Below, piece after piece: positions 8,092-17,005 of a stretch of DNA of 64,000 nucleotides. Both the position numbers and the translations under genes were made by a program. Under the pieces are notes generated by a model. It did no database searches, was not told the DNA's origin, and worked only from the letters and a program-made list of their open reading frames with translations. The stretch is from Pareuzebyella sediminis. Lineage in GTDB: Bacteria; Bacteroidota; Bacteroidia; Flavobacteriales; Flavobacteriaceae. The stretch is from positions 682,001 through 746,000 of the forward strand of contig NZ_VTZS01000002.1 of NCBI RefSeq assembly GCF_008367235.1, written 5' to 3'. Within the stretch, counting starts at the first letter, position 1, and each line of letters begins with the position of its first letter.

Positions 8092-10611
8092 TTAAAATCG
8101 CAAACGTAAGCTGGCATTGGGGGTAAGACCAAGCGATACATTTTCGATTTTCTCTATTTCATCGTTCTCGTCAAGTTGGTAAAAGGTATCGAGAATATTG
8201 CTTCTACTGGCAAGGTTCAACACTGAAACGCCAAAAGAGGCCTTCATCCTTCTGCCCAGTTCAAATTGGTAGACGGCCGACGCATCGGCACGTAAATATT
8301 CGGGTAGTCGATTACTATTGGGTTCCTTGTAGTTGATGCGATAAGGGTAAAAAGTTGTATCAATAGGGTCTGTCCAATCTGGTTCGGTGTACGGCTTTCC
8401 AGATCTATAATTCAGGCCAATACCAAACTTGAAACGTTCTAAGGTATAGGTGCCCGCCAAGGTGGCCGTGTGTCTGATATCTAAGTTGTTCGGGAAGTTT
8501 GGCGGTACGATGTCCGGAAAGCTATAGTCGTTATTGTTATACGTATAACTGGCCCAAATACTATAAGAGCTGGTTTTGGCATTGATTAAAAATTCAAAAC
8601 CCTTGACCGTGTATTTACCGATCTCTCCGTTAAACTGGTTTTGGTTCTGAAAGCCTTGGGTCACGGTACTGATGCCCTCTACGTCTTTATAAAAACCTTC
8701 AAGACCTACATAGAAATTTTCCTCATCAAAGTGGATGCCAAGGGATCCGTGTTTGCTTTGTGTCACCGGAAGTACGTCTTCATCTGAAACGAGCCACCTT
8801 CTTTTTTCTATGCCTAAAAAATCTTGTTCCAAGTCGATGACCTGATTGATGGCCTGACTTTTGAACTCTCCTAGCAGTTGTAATTTTAAGGCCCTTGTGA
8901 TACTGTAACTTAAGCTTAACCGAGGCTCGACCAAAAACTTCTGAAAAGCATTGGGGTTTTCCAACAGGGTACATCTAAGCCCGCCCCGGGCAAACCATTT
9001 TTGGGTGTCCGATCTGTAGCTCATCTCCGAAAATAGTGCATTTTTTTGAATGACGTCGCGTTCATTGCTTTGGTAAGGGGGCTGAGTAACGTCGGTCTTA
9101 TTGGTAATTCCGGTCTCGCTGAAGGCGTAGCCATTGAGCCACTGTAGTTGGTCATTGATTATATAGTTGGTGTTTAGTTGTAAGGCAGTTTCCTGAACCT
9201 GATTGTTCTGAAATAAAATCTGTCTTGAATTTGACGAAATATTACGCGCATCAAGGTTGTATTGGGTATAGTAGGCGTTCAAAAACGTAGAAAGCTTTTC
9301 GTTCCAATGACTTCTTAGACTCCCCCCGAAAGAAAGGTTGGTCTGGTCAAGGGCACTTTGTGTTACCCTATTGTCTTCCATATGGCGTTCGGTAAAATCA
9401 AGAAGGTTGTTGATGTTTATAAAACTAAACCGAAGCTTATGTTTTTCGTTGAAGTCGTATAATAACTTGCCGGTAAAATCATAGAAATAAAAATTGTTTT
9501 CTTGGGTGACATCACTGTTTTCAAATACCCGCTTGAAAAAACGATCATAGGTCGGGGTGGCTATTAAATCCGTTAGGGAACGTCTCGCCGAAAATTGAAT
9601 GGCCAGTTTATCGTTGAGAGGTACTTGTGCATATGCATCGCCCCCTATCAAATTAAGACCTGCTCCCCCGAAATACTTTTCGGCAATTTTATCTTGAGTA
9701 CGCATATCGATAATGCCACTCACACCACCACCGTACTGGGCACTGGTTCCGTTTTTAATCAGTGTAACTTGATCGGTCAAATAGGGGTTAAAGGCAGAAA
9801 TGAGACCGAAAAAGTGCCCTGATTGGTACATTTTGATGCCATCCCATAAGATGAGGTTTTGATCGTTGGTGCCTCCCCGAATATTGATATCGGATACGGT
9901 CTCGTCCACACTTTTTATACCGGGTAGGGCTTGTACGGTTTGCAATACATCAGGTTCTATTAACCCGGGAAGGATGCCGAACTTTTCGCTGTTCATCTGT
10001 AAACTACCATCAGTTTGTTGGATAAGCCCTTTAGTTAAAAATTCGTAGACGACGACCTCTTCTAATTGTTGATAGAATTGAGCCAATAGTAGGGTGGCAC
10101 AGGAATCTCTTGAAATGAGCGCTTCGACTGCGACGAATAATGTCTTAAACCCCATAAATTTGATTTGAACATAGGCGTCTCTAGGTACGTTGGTTAGATA
10201 AAAATTACCATTTTCATCAGTAACCGTAGCTTTTGCCGTGCCCAAGATCTCTACGGTGGCACCGCTAACCGTATTCTGTTCAAAATTGTCCAATACCTGG
10301 GCACAGATATTTACGGTCTTGGTCTTGGTCACCGCATAATAGCGATCGTTAAGTTTTTGAATTTGAAGCTGTGTCTGATATTCGATGTCGTTTAAGGTGG
10401 CATCCAAGGTAGAGGCCTTAGGGACACTGATCCAAATATTCTTCAAGTCATTGTCGGCATAGGAAAATTTGACATCGAAATTGTGTTCCAGTTCTTGGAT
10501 GAAATCAATAAGTGGAGTTCGGGAGCCGTTTTCTTGGCCTTTCACGATGGTAACGAGAAAAAGCGCTATACCCAGAAGGGGAAGAAAAAAATTATGGTTT
10601 CTTATCGCCAT
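8092..10611 (-). CDS. TonB-dependent receptor with N-terminal STN domain
   Basis: An outer-membrane beta-barrel receptor of 839 residues. I place the start at ATG 10611 (MAIRNHNFFLPL) rather than the ATG at 10629, because it gives a normal Sec signal and a shorter overlap with FecR (20 bp). Domains in order: signal peptide; STN/secretin-TonB short N-terminal domain (~25-95, LIDFIQELEHNFDVKFSYAD), the signalling module for FecR systems; carboxypeptidase-regulatory-like sandwich (~100-185); plug domain with DGIKMYQSGHFFG and GGVSGIIDMRT; 22-strand barrel ending in an aromatic (SLRLRF). Together with FecR and the ECF sigma upstream it forms a cell-surface signalling set. No SusD partner lies next to it, so it is not a classical glycan utilisation pair. 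Substrate unknown. Confidence 0.92.
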   Translation of the reverse strand: MAIRNHNFFLPLLGIALFLVTIVKGQENGSRTPLIDFIQELEHNFDVKFSYADNDLKNIWISVPKASTLDATLNDIEYQTQLQIQKLNDRYYAVTKTKTVNICAQVLDNFEQNTVSGATVEILGTAKATVTDENGNFYLTNVPRDAYVQIKFMGFKTLFVAVEALISRDSCATLLLAQFYQQLEEVVVYEFLTKGLIQQTDGSLQMNSEKFGILPGLIEPDVLQTVQALPGIKSVDETVSDINIRGGTNDQNLILWDGIKMYQSGHFFGLISAFNPYLTDQVTLIKNGTSAQYGGGVSGIIDMRTQDKIAEKYFGGAGLNLIGGDAYAQVPLNDKLAIQFSARRSLTDLIATPTYDRFFKRVFENSDVTQENNFYFYDFTGKLLYDFNEKHKLRFSFININNLLDFTERHMEDNRVTQSALDQTNLSFGGSLRSHWNEKLSTFLNAYYTQYNLDARNISSNSRQILFQNNQVQETALQLNTNYIINDQLQWLNGYAFSETGITNKTDVTQPPYQSNERDVIQKNALFSEMSYRSDTQKWFARGGLRCTLLENPNAFQKFLVEPRLSLSYSITRALKLQLLGEFKSQAINQVIDLEQDFLGIEKRRWLVSDEDVLPVTQSKHGSLGIHFDEENFYVGLEGFYKDVEGISTVTQGFQNQNQFNGEIGKYTVKGFEFLINAKTSSYSIWASYTYNNNDYSFPDIVPPNFPNNLDIRHTATLAGTYTLERFKFGIGLNYRSGKPYTEPDWTDPIDTTFYPYRINYKEPNSNRLPEYLRADASAVYQFELGRRMKASFGVSVLNLASRSNILDTFYQLDENDEIEKIENVSLGLTPNASLRLRF

Positions 10612-11503
10612 AGAAGAGCACTTTGCCACCCTCTAAGGTGTACTTAATTTGCGAGGGTGCCGCTATACTCTTTAACGCAAGATTTTTATCGGTATTGCTA
10701 AAAGTACCTGTAAACAGTTGGTCTGTATCTACATTTTTTGTTTCTACCGAAATATTATGTTGACGCTCAAATTCATCGATAACAAATCGAAGCGGAACGC
10801 TTTTAAATGAGCTTTCATGGTTAACCCATGAGGGTTGTGTGGTATTTGGTGCGGCGCTTTCCACAATTTTACCGCTGATGGCCATAAACGAAGTGCCTGC
10901 AGGTAATTTGGTTTCGTTGCCATCGAAGGTTACACTCACCAAACCTTCGAAACAAGTGACTTCAAAGAAATCCTTTCTATACACTACATTGAACTGGGTG
11001 CCCAAAACGGCTATAGTACCGGCCTTTGTGTCAACCGTAAACTTTTTGCCCTTGGCCACTTTGAAAAACGCCTCTCCCTTCAGTTTGACATTTCGTTCTT
11101 CATCCCATTTTCCATCGCTATAAGACAGTTCGGAATCAGCATTCAACAATACGGTCGAGGTGTCGGGGAGTTCAATTTGTTCATTCTCTGCATACTGCGT
11201 AGTATAATGTTCATCAAGTGTGTTCAGATAAAAATAGGAGGCTGTAATAATAACCGCTATAGCAGCTGCGATTCGCAAGAACTTTTTGAAAGGATGCAAT
11301 TGTACCACTTTCTTACTATGCAAGGTTTGCTTGTTTTTAATAGCACGTAATGCCTCCTCCATATCGTAATCGGGGGGCTCCAACGTACCTGTGACTTGTA
11401 GAATTCGCTGATAGGAGGCATACTCTTCGGATTTTTTGAATTCCGAAAGCTCCTCTTCAGTGAGTTCGTTGTTCAGCCATTTTGCCAAGTAATTTTCTTG
11501 CAT
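10592..11503 (-). CDS. FecR-family anti-sigma factor
   Basis: A 303-residue inner-membrane regulator. The cytoplasmic N-terminus (~1-75) is short and charged and begins with the AKWLNNELTEEELSEF pattern typical of Bacteroidota FecR. One membrane segment lies at ~78-95 (FLRIAAAIAVIITASYFYL). The periplasmic FecR domain follows, with TTQYAENEQIELPDTSTVLLNADSEL and GEAFFKVAKG signature strands, and then a DUF4974 (STN-like) domain near the C-terminus (FVIDEFERQHNISVE). It receives the signal from the STN domain of the receptor encoded just downstream and controls the sigma factor encoded 134 bp upstream. Its last codons overlap the receptor start by 20 bp. Confidence 0.93.
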   Translation of the reverse strand: MQENYLAKWLNNELTEEELSEFKKSEEYASYQRILQVTGTLEPPDYDMEEALRAIKNKQTLHSKKVVQLHPFKKFLRIAAAIAVIITASYFYLNTLDEHYTTQYAENEQIELPDTSTVLLNADSELSYSDGKWDEERNVKLKGEAFFKVAKGKKFTVDTKAGTIAVLGTQFNVVYRKDFFEVTCFEGLVSVTFDGNETKLPAGTSFMAISGKIVESAAPNTTQPSWVNHESSFKSVPLRFVIDEFERQHNISVETKNVDTDQLFTGTFSNTDKNLALKSIAAPSQIKYTLEGGKVLFYGDKKP

Positions 11504-11637
11504 GATCTCTACCTTTGTACCTTAATAACAACTCATTATGAAAAAACCCTACCCAAATTCGTTTTTGAAAGTTTTGGGATTATATCTCTAAATGCATTTT
11601 AACTAGGGGCAAGGTTTACTATTTAATCTTGTAAAGT

Positions 11638-12192
11638 CTAAATGCCATCGATTTGTTCCCGTAAGGCTTTTAAGGCCAGATGCATTCTTTTTTCGATGGC
11701 CTTTATACTTACACCCTCCATTTCCGCAATTTCCGCATACTTCTTTCCGTCGATACGGTTTAACAAAAAAGTGCTTCGCTGGTTTTCGGGGAGACTGTTC
11801 AGCGCTCGGTCCAACTTCTCTTTGAACTCATTTTCTTCCATAATAAACTCTGGTGATTCATGAGTCGTTTTTAAGGTTTTGTCGGCATACTTCAAACGCA
11901 CCTTTTCAGCCTTAAGTACATTTAAATACAGATTGTTCGCTACCGTATATACATACGCCTTAGCCTTCTCGGGTGCAACCTTTGCACAGTTTTCCCACAA
12001 TTTAAGAAAAGCCTCCTGAACGGCATCATGGGCTTTTTCTTCGTTTCCGAATTTATAATATATGTAGTTGAAAACCGTTTTAGAATTACTTTTGAAGATG
12101 GTATCGAACACCAGTTCTTCACAAACATGGTCTGTTTTTTCGGTTTTCAAAGACGTGGTTTTCCCCAAAGATATTTGAAAAAACCCAAACAA
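11638..12192 (-). CDS. ECF RNA polymerase sigma-70 factor
   Basis: A 184-residue sigma factor. Region 2 is at ~25-90 with YYKFGNEEKAHDAVQEAFLKLWEN (core binding and -10 recognition). Region 4 is at ~125-180 with LPENQRSTFLLNRIDGKKYAEIAEM and the helix-turn-helix GVSIKAIEKRMHLALKALREQI. This is the FecI-like type found with FecR and TonB receptors. The first ~20 residues are not conserved in such factors, so the true start may be slightly downstream. The gene diverges from the lipoprotein gene at 12258 with only 65 bp between, so their promoters must share or abut that space; the sigma may drive its own set and possibly the lipoproteins. Confidence 0.92.
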   Translation of the reverse strand: MFGFFQISLGKTTSLKTEKTDHVCEELVFDTIFKSNSKTVFNYIYYKFGNEEKAHDAVQEAFLKLWENCAKVAPEKAKAYVYTVANNLYLNVLKAEKVRLKYADKTLKTTHESPEFIMEENEFKEKLDRALNSLPENQRSTFLLNRIDGKKYAEIAEMEGVSIKAIEKRMHLALKALREQIDGI

Positions 12193-12257
12193 GGCAAGTA
12201 GGGTATTTTAAAATTGGGTTGTTTTAGGGTTGAAGTAATAATAAATTCCAAATCATT

Positions 12258-13631
12258 ATGAAAAAGTATTTTAAATTTTCGCTGTTTGCCTTCCTACTGG
12301 GTACAGCATTGACATTTATCGCATGCCAGAAAGAAGAGCCTTTTCAGGAAGACTTTGATGAAGAGCAAACGCTAACCGCCACCTCGGCCACCGTTAACTT
12401 GATGAAACGTACCGTGGCCAATGACGGATCATACGATAATATTATTGATGGTGCGAGTTGTTTTGATATCCGATTTCCCTATACCGTTGAAGTTAATGGC
12501 CTAGAGGTCAAAATTAACGAAATGGAAGATTTGGAAACCGTAGAGAAAATTATGGATGCTGTTGACGGTGTCGAAGCCGTAATGGAAATATTCTTTCCTA
12601 TCACCATAACGATGGCTGACTATACAGAGCTTACAATCAGTGGTATCGAAGAGTTGGAAAAACTTGCCGAGAATTGCGTCGAAGGGGGGAGCGATGATGA
12701 TATTGAGTGTATTGATATCATCTATCCCGTAACACTCTTCACTTTCAATACCGGCTTACAACAGACTGGAAGTGTAACTGCAGAGAGTGACCTACAGATG
12801 AGACGTTTCTTTGCCGGGCTCGGGGAGAATGAGCTGGTAAGCTTCGATTTCCCCTTGTCGTTTGAATTGTACGACGATACAAAGGTGACGGTGAACACTA
12901 ACGCAGAATTAGCGGCGGCAATCGAGCGGGCCAAGGAGGCCTGTGACGAAGATGATGATAACGATCATAATGACGATGATTTTACCGAGGAGCGTTTAGA
13001 CAATCTGCTGATGGAATGTCCTTGGGAAGTTGCCAAGTTGGAACGGAAGTATTATGATAATTCGGACCAATATAGGGAATATATACTCTTATTTAAGGAA
13101 GAAGGTGTAGTACTTGCCGACAACGGATATGGCCACACTATGGAAGGGCACTGGAGTACTGAAGTTTCAGATTTTAGGGTCGTCCTTAATGTCGAATTCG
13201 AAAATGCCCCTGATTTTAATGAGAACTGGTACGTCTATGAGATGGATGAAGGAAAAATCAAACTCTTTTCAGGAGACGAAGACGGAATCGTATTGGAACT
13301 ATACTGTGAATATGAGCCTGAAATATGTACGGCCGACGCCATTCGAGATCGATTGAGCTATTGCCGATGGAAAATTACCGACCAGGAAGGTAGTTTCTTT
13401 GAGGACCTCAATATCGATTTTTCAAATAACAATATTCATGTGCACACTACTACTGACGTCGTGGTCGATGAAGGAAACTGGTCGCTCTCAGGTGAAACGG
13501 TAACCTTTGCCGATTTAAGTATGACCCTTTCGAATTATATCGGTGATTGGATCGTTATCGAATGCGCGCTCGAACATTTGAAATTAAAGCGTGGCGATGA
13601 AATTATTATGCTGATCAGAGATTGCGAGTAA
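12258..13631 (+). CDS. Large lipoprotein with two pairs of internal repeats
   Basis: A 457-residue surface lipoprotein: signal peptide with lipobox FIAC (Cys at ~23). By eye it holds two repeated units. The N-terminal pair (~70-150 and ~155-230) each run from Cys-x-Asp-Ile-x-x-Pro-x-Thr through a second FP-x-[TS] strand to a helix ending in Cys. An Asp-rich linker (DEDDDNDHNDDD) follows. The C-terminal pair (~245-355 and ~356-457) resembles lipocalin-like modules, starting with a Cys-x-Trp strand and containing G-x-W-S. The next gene encodes a single copy of the latter module. Function unknown; the acidic character suits Ca2+-rich seawater and surface exposure. The gene diverges from the ECF sigma gene and is probably co-transcribed with the next (33 bp). 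Confidence 0.75.
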   Translation: MKKYFKFSLFAFLLGTALTFIACQKEEPFQEDFDEEQTLTATSATVNLMKRTVANDGSYDNIIDGASCFDIRFPYTVEVNGLEVKINEMEDLETVEKIMDAVDGVEAVMEIFFPITITMADYTELTISGIEELEKLAENCVEGGSDDDIECIDIIYPVTLFTFNTGLQQTGSVTAESDLQMRRFFAGLGENELVSFDFPLSFELYDDTKVTVNTNAELAAAIERAKEACDEDDDNDHNDDDFTEERLDNLLMECPWEVAKLERKYYDNSDQYREYILLFKEEGVVLADNGYGHTMEGHWSTEVSDFRVVLNVEFENAPDFNENWYVYEMDEGKIKLFSGDEDGIVLELYCEYEPEICTADAIRDRLSYCRWKITDQEGSFFEDLNIDFSNNNIHVHTTTDVVVDEGNWSLSGETVTFADLSMTLSNYIGDWIVIECALEHLKLKRGDEIIMLIRDCE

Positions 13632-13664
13632 ATACTTGCTAAACCTTAATTTAAATCGAATACG

Positions 13665-14123
13665 ATGAAAAAAATAATTTATTTGACCCTTGGAGCCATT
13701 TTGTTTCTCGGATGTTCCAAAGATGATAACGATACACAAGGAGAGATTACCTCGGGAGATATCGATGCGATAAAATCTACGGCCCAAAGTGGTGAATGGC
13801 ATGTTTCCAGTTATTTGGATTCCGGTAATGACGAAACCAACGCATATGCGGGGTATCGTTTCACATTCGGACCCAATGGTGTTTTGGGCGTAACCGATGG
13901 AAATACTGCACTTTCAGGGGCGTGGTCGATTACTACATCCGATAGCGATGATGATAGTAGCGAAGATGATATTGATTTCAACATCATCTTTAACGGCTCA
14001 GAGCTTTTTGAGGAACTCAGTGACGATTGGGATATGGTAAAATATTCCGATGCCAAAATAGAACTTTTTGATGTCAGTGGTGGAGACGGTACGACCGACT
14101 ATCTGACGTTCGAAAAAATGTAA
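13665..14123 (+). CDS. Small lipocalin-like lipoprotein
   Basis: A 152-residue lipoprotein with lipobox LGC (Cys at ~18, followed by Ser-Lys-Asp-Asp, a +2 context common in Bacteroidota surface lipoproteins). The mature part has one lipocalin-like module: GEWHVSSYLDSG, YRFTFGPNGVL, LSGAWSITTSD, an acidic loop, then DFNIIFNG and DYLTFEKM. The module resembles the C-terminal repeats of the preceding protein, so the two genes may have arisen by duplication. Located 33 bp after that gene and followed within 45 bp by a strong terminator, which marks the end of a two-gene unit. Function unknown. Confidence 0.72.
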   Translation: MKKIIYLTLGAILFLGCSKDDNDTQGEITSGDIDAIKSTAQSGEWHVSSYLDSGNDETNAYAGYRFTFGPNGVLGVTDGNTALSGAWSITTSDSDDDSSEDDIDFNIIFNGSELFEELSDDWDMVKYSDAKIELFDVSGGDGTTDYLTFEKM

Positions 14124-14164
14124 CCGCATTCTTTGCCTACTATTTTTGCCCCACTTTTGTAAGT

Positions 14165-14200
14165 AAGGCACCCATGTCGTCATGGGTGCCTTCTTCTTTT
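14165..14200 (+). terminator. Rho-independent terminator after the lipoprotein pair
   Basis: A perfect 12-bp stem (14165-14176 with 14181-14192) with a TCGT loop, followed by CTTCTTTTT. It ends the lipoprotein unit. The best terminator in the window. Confidence 0.9.
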
Positions 14201-14309
14201 TAGCACCTATTTTTTTATTATATGGTATATCTTAAGAACAATTATTGGGATTGTCGTATACATCGATGTACTTTTTCGATAATGCCTCTTTTTTTCCCTT
14301 GGTTATTCT

Positions 14310-14317
14310 TAAATTTG
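14310..14317 (+). promoter_or_regulatory. Putative -7 promoter box for ffh
   Basis: TAAATTTG fits TAnnTTTG and lies 25 nt before the ffh ATG. No clear -33 element at the usual spacing. Confidence 0.45.
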
Positions 14318-14342
14318 CCTTTCTTCAAAAGCTAACAATACG

Positions 14343-15680
14343 ATGTTCGATAGTCTAAGTGAAAAATTGGATAAAGCCTTACACACCCTTAGGGGACATG
14401 GGCAGATCACCGAAATAAATGTAGCGGAAACCACGAAGGAGGTCCGAAGGGCCTTATTGGATGCCGACGTCAATTTTAAAATAGCCAAGGAATTTACCAA
14501 TCGGGTAAAGGAAAGGGCCCTGGGTCAAAACGTACTTACAACCTTGCAGCCGGGCCAATTAATGGTCAAAATCGTCAAGGATGAGTTGACCGAGTTGATG
14601 GGTGGGGAGAGCGAAGGGATACATCTTGCCGGCTCCCCTTCGATAATTTTAATGTCGGGCCTTCAGGGTTCTGGTAAAACGACTTTCTCAGGGAAGCTTG
14701 CGAACTTTCTAAAGACCAAAAAATCGAAAAAGCCATTGCTCGTGGCCTGTGATGTCTACAGACCTGCGGCCATCGACCAATTGCACGTGGTCGGCGAACA
14801 AATTGGGGTGGAAGTCTATTCTGACCGTGAAAACAGCGATCCAGTCGCTATTGCAGAAGCTGCGATTGCCAAGGCTAAGGCTGAAGGTTTTAATGTGGTG
14901 ATTATTGATACCGCTGGGCGTTTGGCTGTGGATCAGAAGATGATGGATGAAATATCGAACATCCATTCGGCAATTCAGCCTCAAGAGACCTTATTCGTTG
15001 TCGATTCCATGACCGGTCAAGATGCCGTCAATACGGCAAAGGCCTTCAATGATGTACTTAATTTTGACGGGGTCATTTTAACGAAACTCGATGGGGATAC
15101 TCGTGGCGGGGCGGCGATTTCTATTAAGTCGGTTGTAGACAAGCCCATAAAGTTCATCGGTACCGGTGAGAAGATGGAAGCTATCGATGTGTTCTACCCT
15201 TCCCGTATGGCCGATCGAATCTTGGGCATGGGCGATGTGGTTTCTCTTGTAGAAAGGGCACAAGAACAGTTCGATGAGGAGGAGGCCCGGAAAATTCAAA
15301 AGAAAATTGCCAAGAATAAATTTGGCTTTGATGATTTCCTTTCGCAGATACAGCAGATCAAGAAAATGGGAAACCTCAAAGACCTGATGGGTATGATTCC
15401 TGGAGCTGGAAAGGCATTAAAAGGACTCGATATAGACGATGATGCCTTTAAACATATCGAGGCCATTATTCATTCGATGACCCCTGACGAACGGTCGAAC
15501 CCCTCCATATTGAACCATAGCCGTAAAAAACGAATTGCAAAGGGAAGCGGAAGAGATGTTAAGGAGGTCAATCAACTCTTGAAACAGTTCGATCAGATGG
15601 GCAAGATGATGAAGATGATGCAAGGAGGCGGCGGAAAGAAAATGATGCAGATGATGGGGGCCATGAAAGGCATGAAGTAA
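14343..15680 (+). CDS. ffh: Signal recognition particle protein Ffh (SRP54)
   Basis: A GTPase that binds 4.5S RNA and signal sequences and delivers ribosomes to the FtsY receptor. The 445-residue protein has the N domain (~1-85), the G domain with P-loop GLQGSGKTT (~105), DVYRPAAIDQL, DTAGRL (~190), TKLDGDTRGGAA (~245) and GTGEK, and the Met-rich M domain (~300-445). The M domain contains the RNA-binding helix region ILNHSRKKRIAKGSGRDVKEVNQLLKQF and a C-terminal Met-rich tail (KMMKMMQGGGGKKMMQMM). Complete, normal length. It precedes folD by 138 bp, an order I believe is common in Flavobacteriia. Confidence 0.97.
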   Translation: MFDSLSEKLDKALHTLRGHGQITEINVAETTKEVRRALLDADVNFKIAKEFTNRVKERALGQNVLTTLQPGQLMVKIVKDELTELMGGESEGIHLAGSPSIILMSGLQGSGKTTFSGKLANFLKTKKSKKPLLVACDVYRPAAIDQLHVVGEQIGVEVYSDRENSDPVAIAEAAIAKAKAEGFNVVIIDTAGRLAVDQKMMDEISNIHSAIQPQETLFVVDSMTGQDAVNTAKAFNDVLNFDGVILTKLDGDTRGGAAISIKSVVDKPIKFIGTGEKMEAIDVFYPSRMADRILGMGDVVSLVERAQEQFDEEEARKIQKKIAKNKFGFDDFLSQIQQIKKMGNLKDLMGMIPGAGKALKGLDIDDDAFKHIEAIIHSMTPDERSNPSILNHSRKKRIAKGSGRDVKEVNQLLKQFDQMGKMMKMMQGGGGKKMMQMMGAMKGMK

Positions 15681-15744
15681 TTTTAAAAGTTTAAGTGCGA
15701 GAACGAAATAGCGACTAGAATTTTGGGATTTCTCCCATAGCGTT

Positions 15745-15763
15745 CATATGACAGGGTCATATG
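15745..15763. repeat. 19-bp inverted repeat upstream of folD
   Basis: CATATGAC-AGG-GTCATATG: perfect 8-bp arms around a 3-bp centre, 55 bp before the folD start. It lacks a T-run, so it is not a normal terminator. It could be an operator for a dimeric regulator or a hairpin in the leader. No further copy was noticed. Confidence 0.55.
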
Positions 15764-15818
15764 GATACGAATGATTTTATGATCGATAGGCCACCGCCAT
15801 GAATACTAAATATTTAGA

Positions 15819-16703
15819 ATGGTAATTTTAGACGGAAAAAAAATATCTAACGAGATCAAGGAAGAAATTGCTGCAGAAGTTTCTCAAATGAAAGAGCGCG
15901 GTGAAAAGGTGCCCCATTTGGCAGCGGTTCTCGTGGGCAATGACGGTGCTAGCTTGACCTATGTAGGGAGCAAAGTACGCTCGTGTAAAAAAATCGGTTT
16001 TGAATCCACGCTGATTCATTTACCGGAAGAAACTACCGAGGACGAATTGTTGAAAAAAGTACATCAACTGAATACGGATGACTCGATTGATGGATACATC
16101 GTTCAGCTTCCCCTACCTAAGCACATCGATGAACAAAAAGTACTTATGGCCGTAGACCCCGATAAGGATGTGGACGGGTTCCACCCGGTGAATTTTGGAA
16201 AGATGGCCCTGGATATGGAGTCTTTCATTTCCGCAACCCCTTTCGGTATCATGGAGCTTTTACGACGCTATAAGGTCGATACTGAAGGTAAACATGTAGT
16301 GGTAATCGGTAGAAGCCATATCGTAGGCAGACCTATAAGTATTCTTATGAGTCAAAAGGGAGAGGCAGCCAACTGTACGGTTACATTAACCCATAGTAGA
16401 ACAAAGAATATGACCGAGCTGACCCTGCAGGCCGATATTATCGTCTCCGCTTTGGGCGTTCCCCATTTTTTAAAGGAAGATATGGTTAAAGACGGGGTGG
16501 TCATCATCGATGTTGGTATTACTCGGGTTCCCGATGAAAGCAAGGAAAGGGGATATTACATTGCCGGAGATGTTGATTTTGAGTCAGTAAGTAAAAAGGC
16601 TTCTTTTATTACTCCAGTTCCTGGGGGTGTTGGCCCTATGACCATTGCCATGCTGTTGAAGAATACCTTATTGGCTCGGGAAAGGCATAGAAACATTAAA
16701 TAA
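15819..16703 (+). CDS. folD: Bifunctional methylenetetrahydrofolate dehydrogenase/cyclohydrolase FolD
   Basis: Interconverts 5,10-methylene-THF, 5,10-methenyl-THF and 10-formyl-THF in one-carbon metabolism, using NADP. The 294 residues cover the whole family length. Signatures: YVGSKVRSCKKIGF (catalytic Lys in the YxxxK motif), YIVQLPLPKHI, PDKDVDGFHPVNFG, VVIGRSHIVGRPISILM (nucleotide-binding), and the C-terminal FITPVPGGVGPMTIAMLLKNT. The start ATG at 15819 gives the usual MVILDGKKIS beginning. Follows ffh; a 19-bp inverted repeat lies in the spacer. Confidence 0.97.
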   Translation: MVILDGKKISNEIKEEIAAEVSQMKERGEKVPHLAAVLVGNDGASLTYVGSKVRSCKKIGFESTLIHLPEETTEDELLKKVHQLNTDDSIDGYIVQLPLPKHIDEQKVLMAVDPDKDVDGFHPVNFGKMALDMESFISATPFGIMELLRRYKVDTEGKHVVVIGRSHIVGRPISILMSQKGEAANCTVTLTHSRTKNMTELTLQADIIVSALGVPHFLKEDMVKDGVVIIDVGITRVPDESKERGYYIAGDVDFESVSKKASFITPVPGGVGPMTIAMLLKNTLLARERHRNIK

Positions 16704-17005
16704 TATAAGCTGTACGCTGGCTGCTCTTCCGACTTAAACCTTTTAATTTTCTAGTTTTGTTGTCTTAGCAAGGGTGAGGCACCGTCTTTTAGGTACTAGG
16801 GATAGATTGCGTTTCTTTACTTCTTAAGATTCGATGATATCATTTCGATTCAAGAATGAATTAAATCTTTTGCCGAAAGACTAATATGAAGGTTTTGAGC
16901 GTTATTTACCCAAGCGTGGTGGTGAGGTCTTGTATCCAACTTGAGAACAACATATAACACGCTTTAAATGAGTACTAATAGGAGTTCTCGAATTACTAGA
17001 TTTCT
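16704..17005. other. Intergenic region between folD and histidine kinase
   Basis: A 302-bp non-coding stretch. It holds a plus-strand -7-like box TAGTTTTG (16752-16759), about 245 nt from the next start, and a 10-bp palindrome ATGATATCAT (16834-16843). No ORF of note and no tRNA fold were seen. The early position of the box would give a long leader for the kinase mRNA or a short RNA. Confidence 0.4.

Noticed and set aside
10612-10629. Upstream ATG (10629) for the TonB receptor
   Set aside because: It increases the overlap with fecR and puts six unlikely residues before the signal peptide; ATG 10611 fits better.
8092-14123. Reading the TonB receptor region as a polysaccharide utilisation locus
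   Set aside because: No SusD-like gene or carbohydrate enzyme in the set; the lipoproteins have a different make-up.
14165-14200. Perfect hairpin considered as a regulatory RNA or mobile-element end
   Set aside because: Position after a stop codon and the T-run fit an ordinary terminator.
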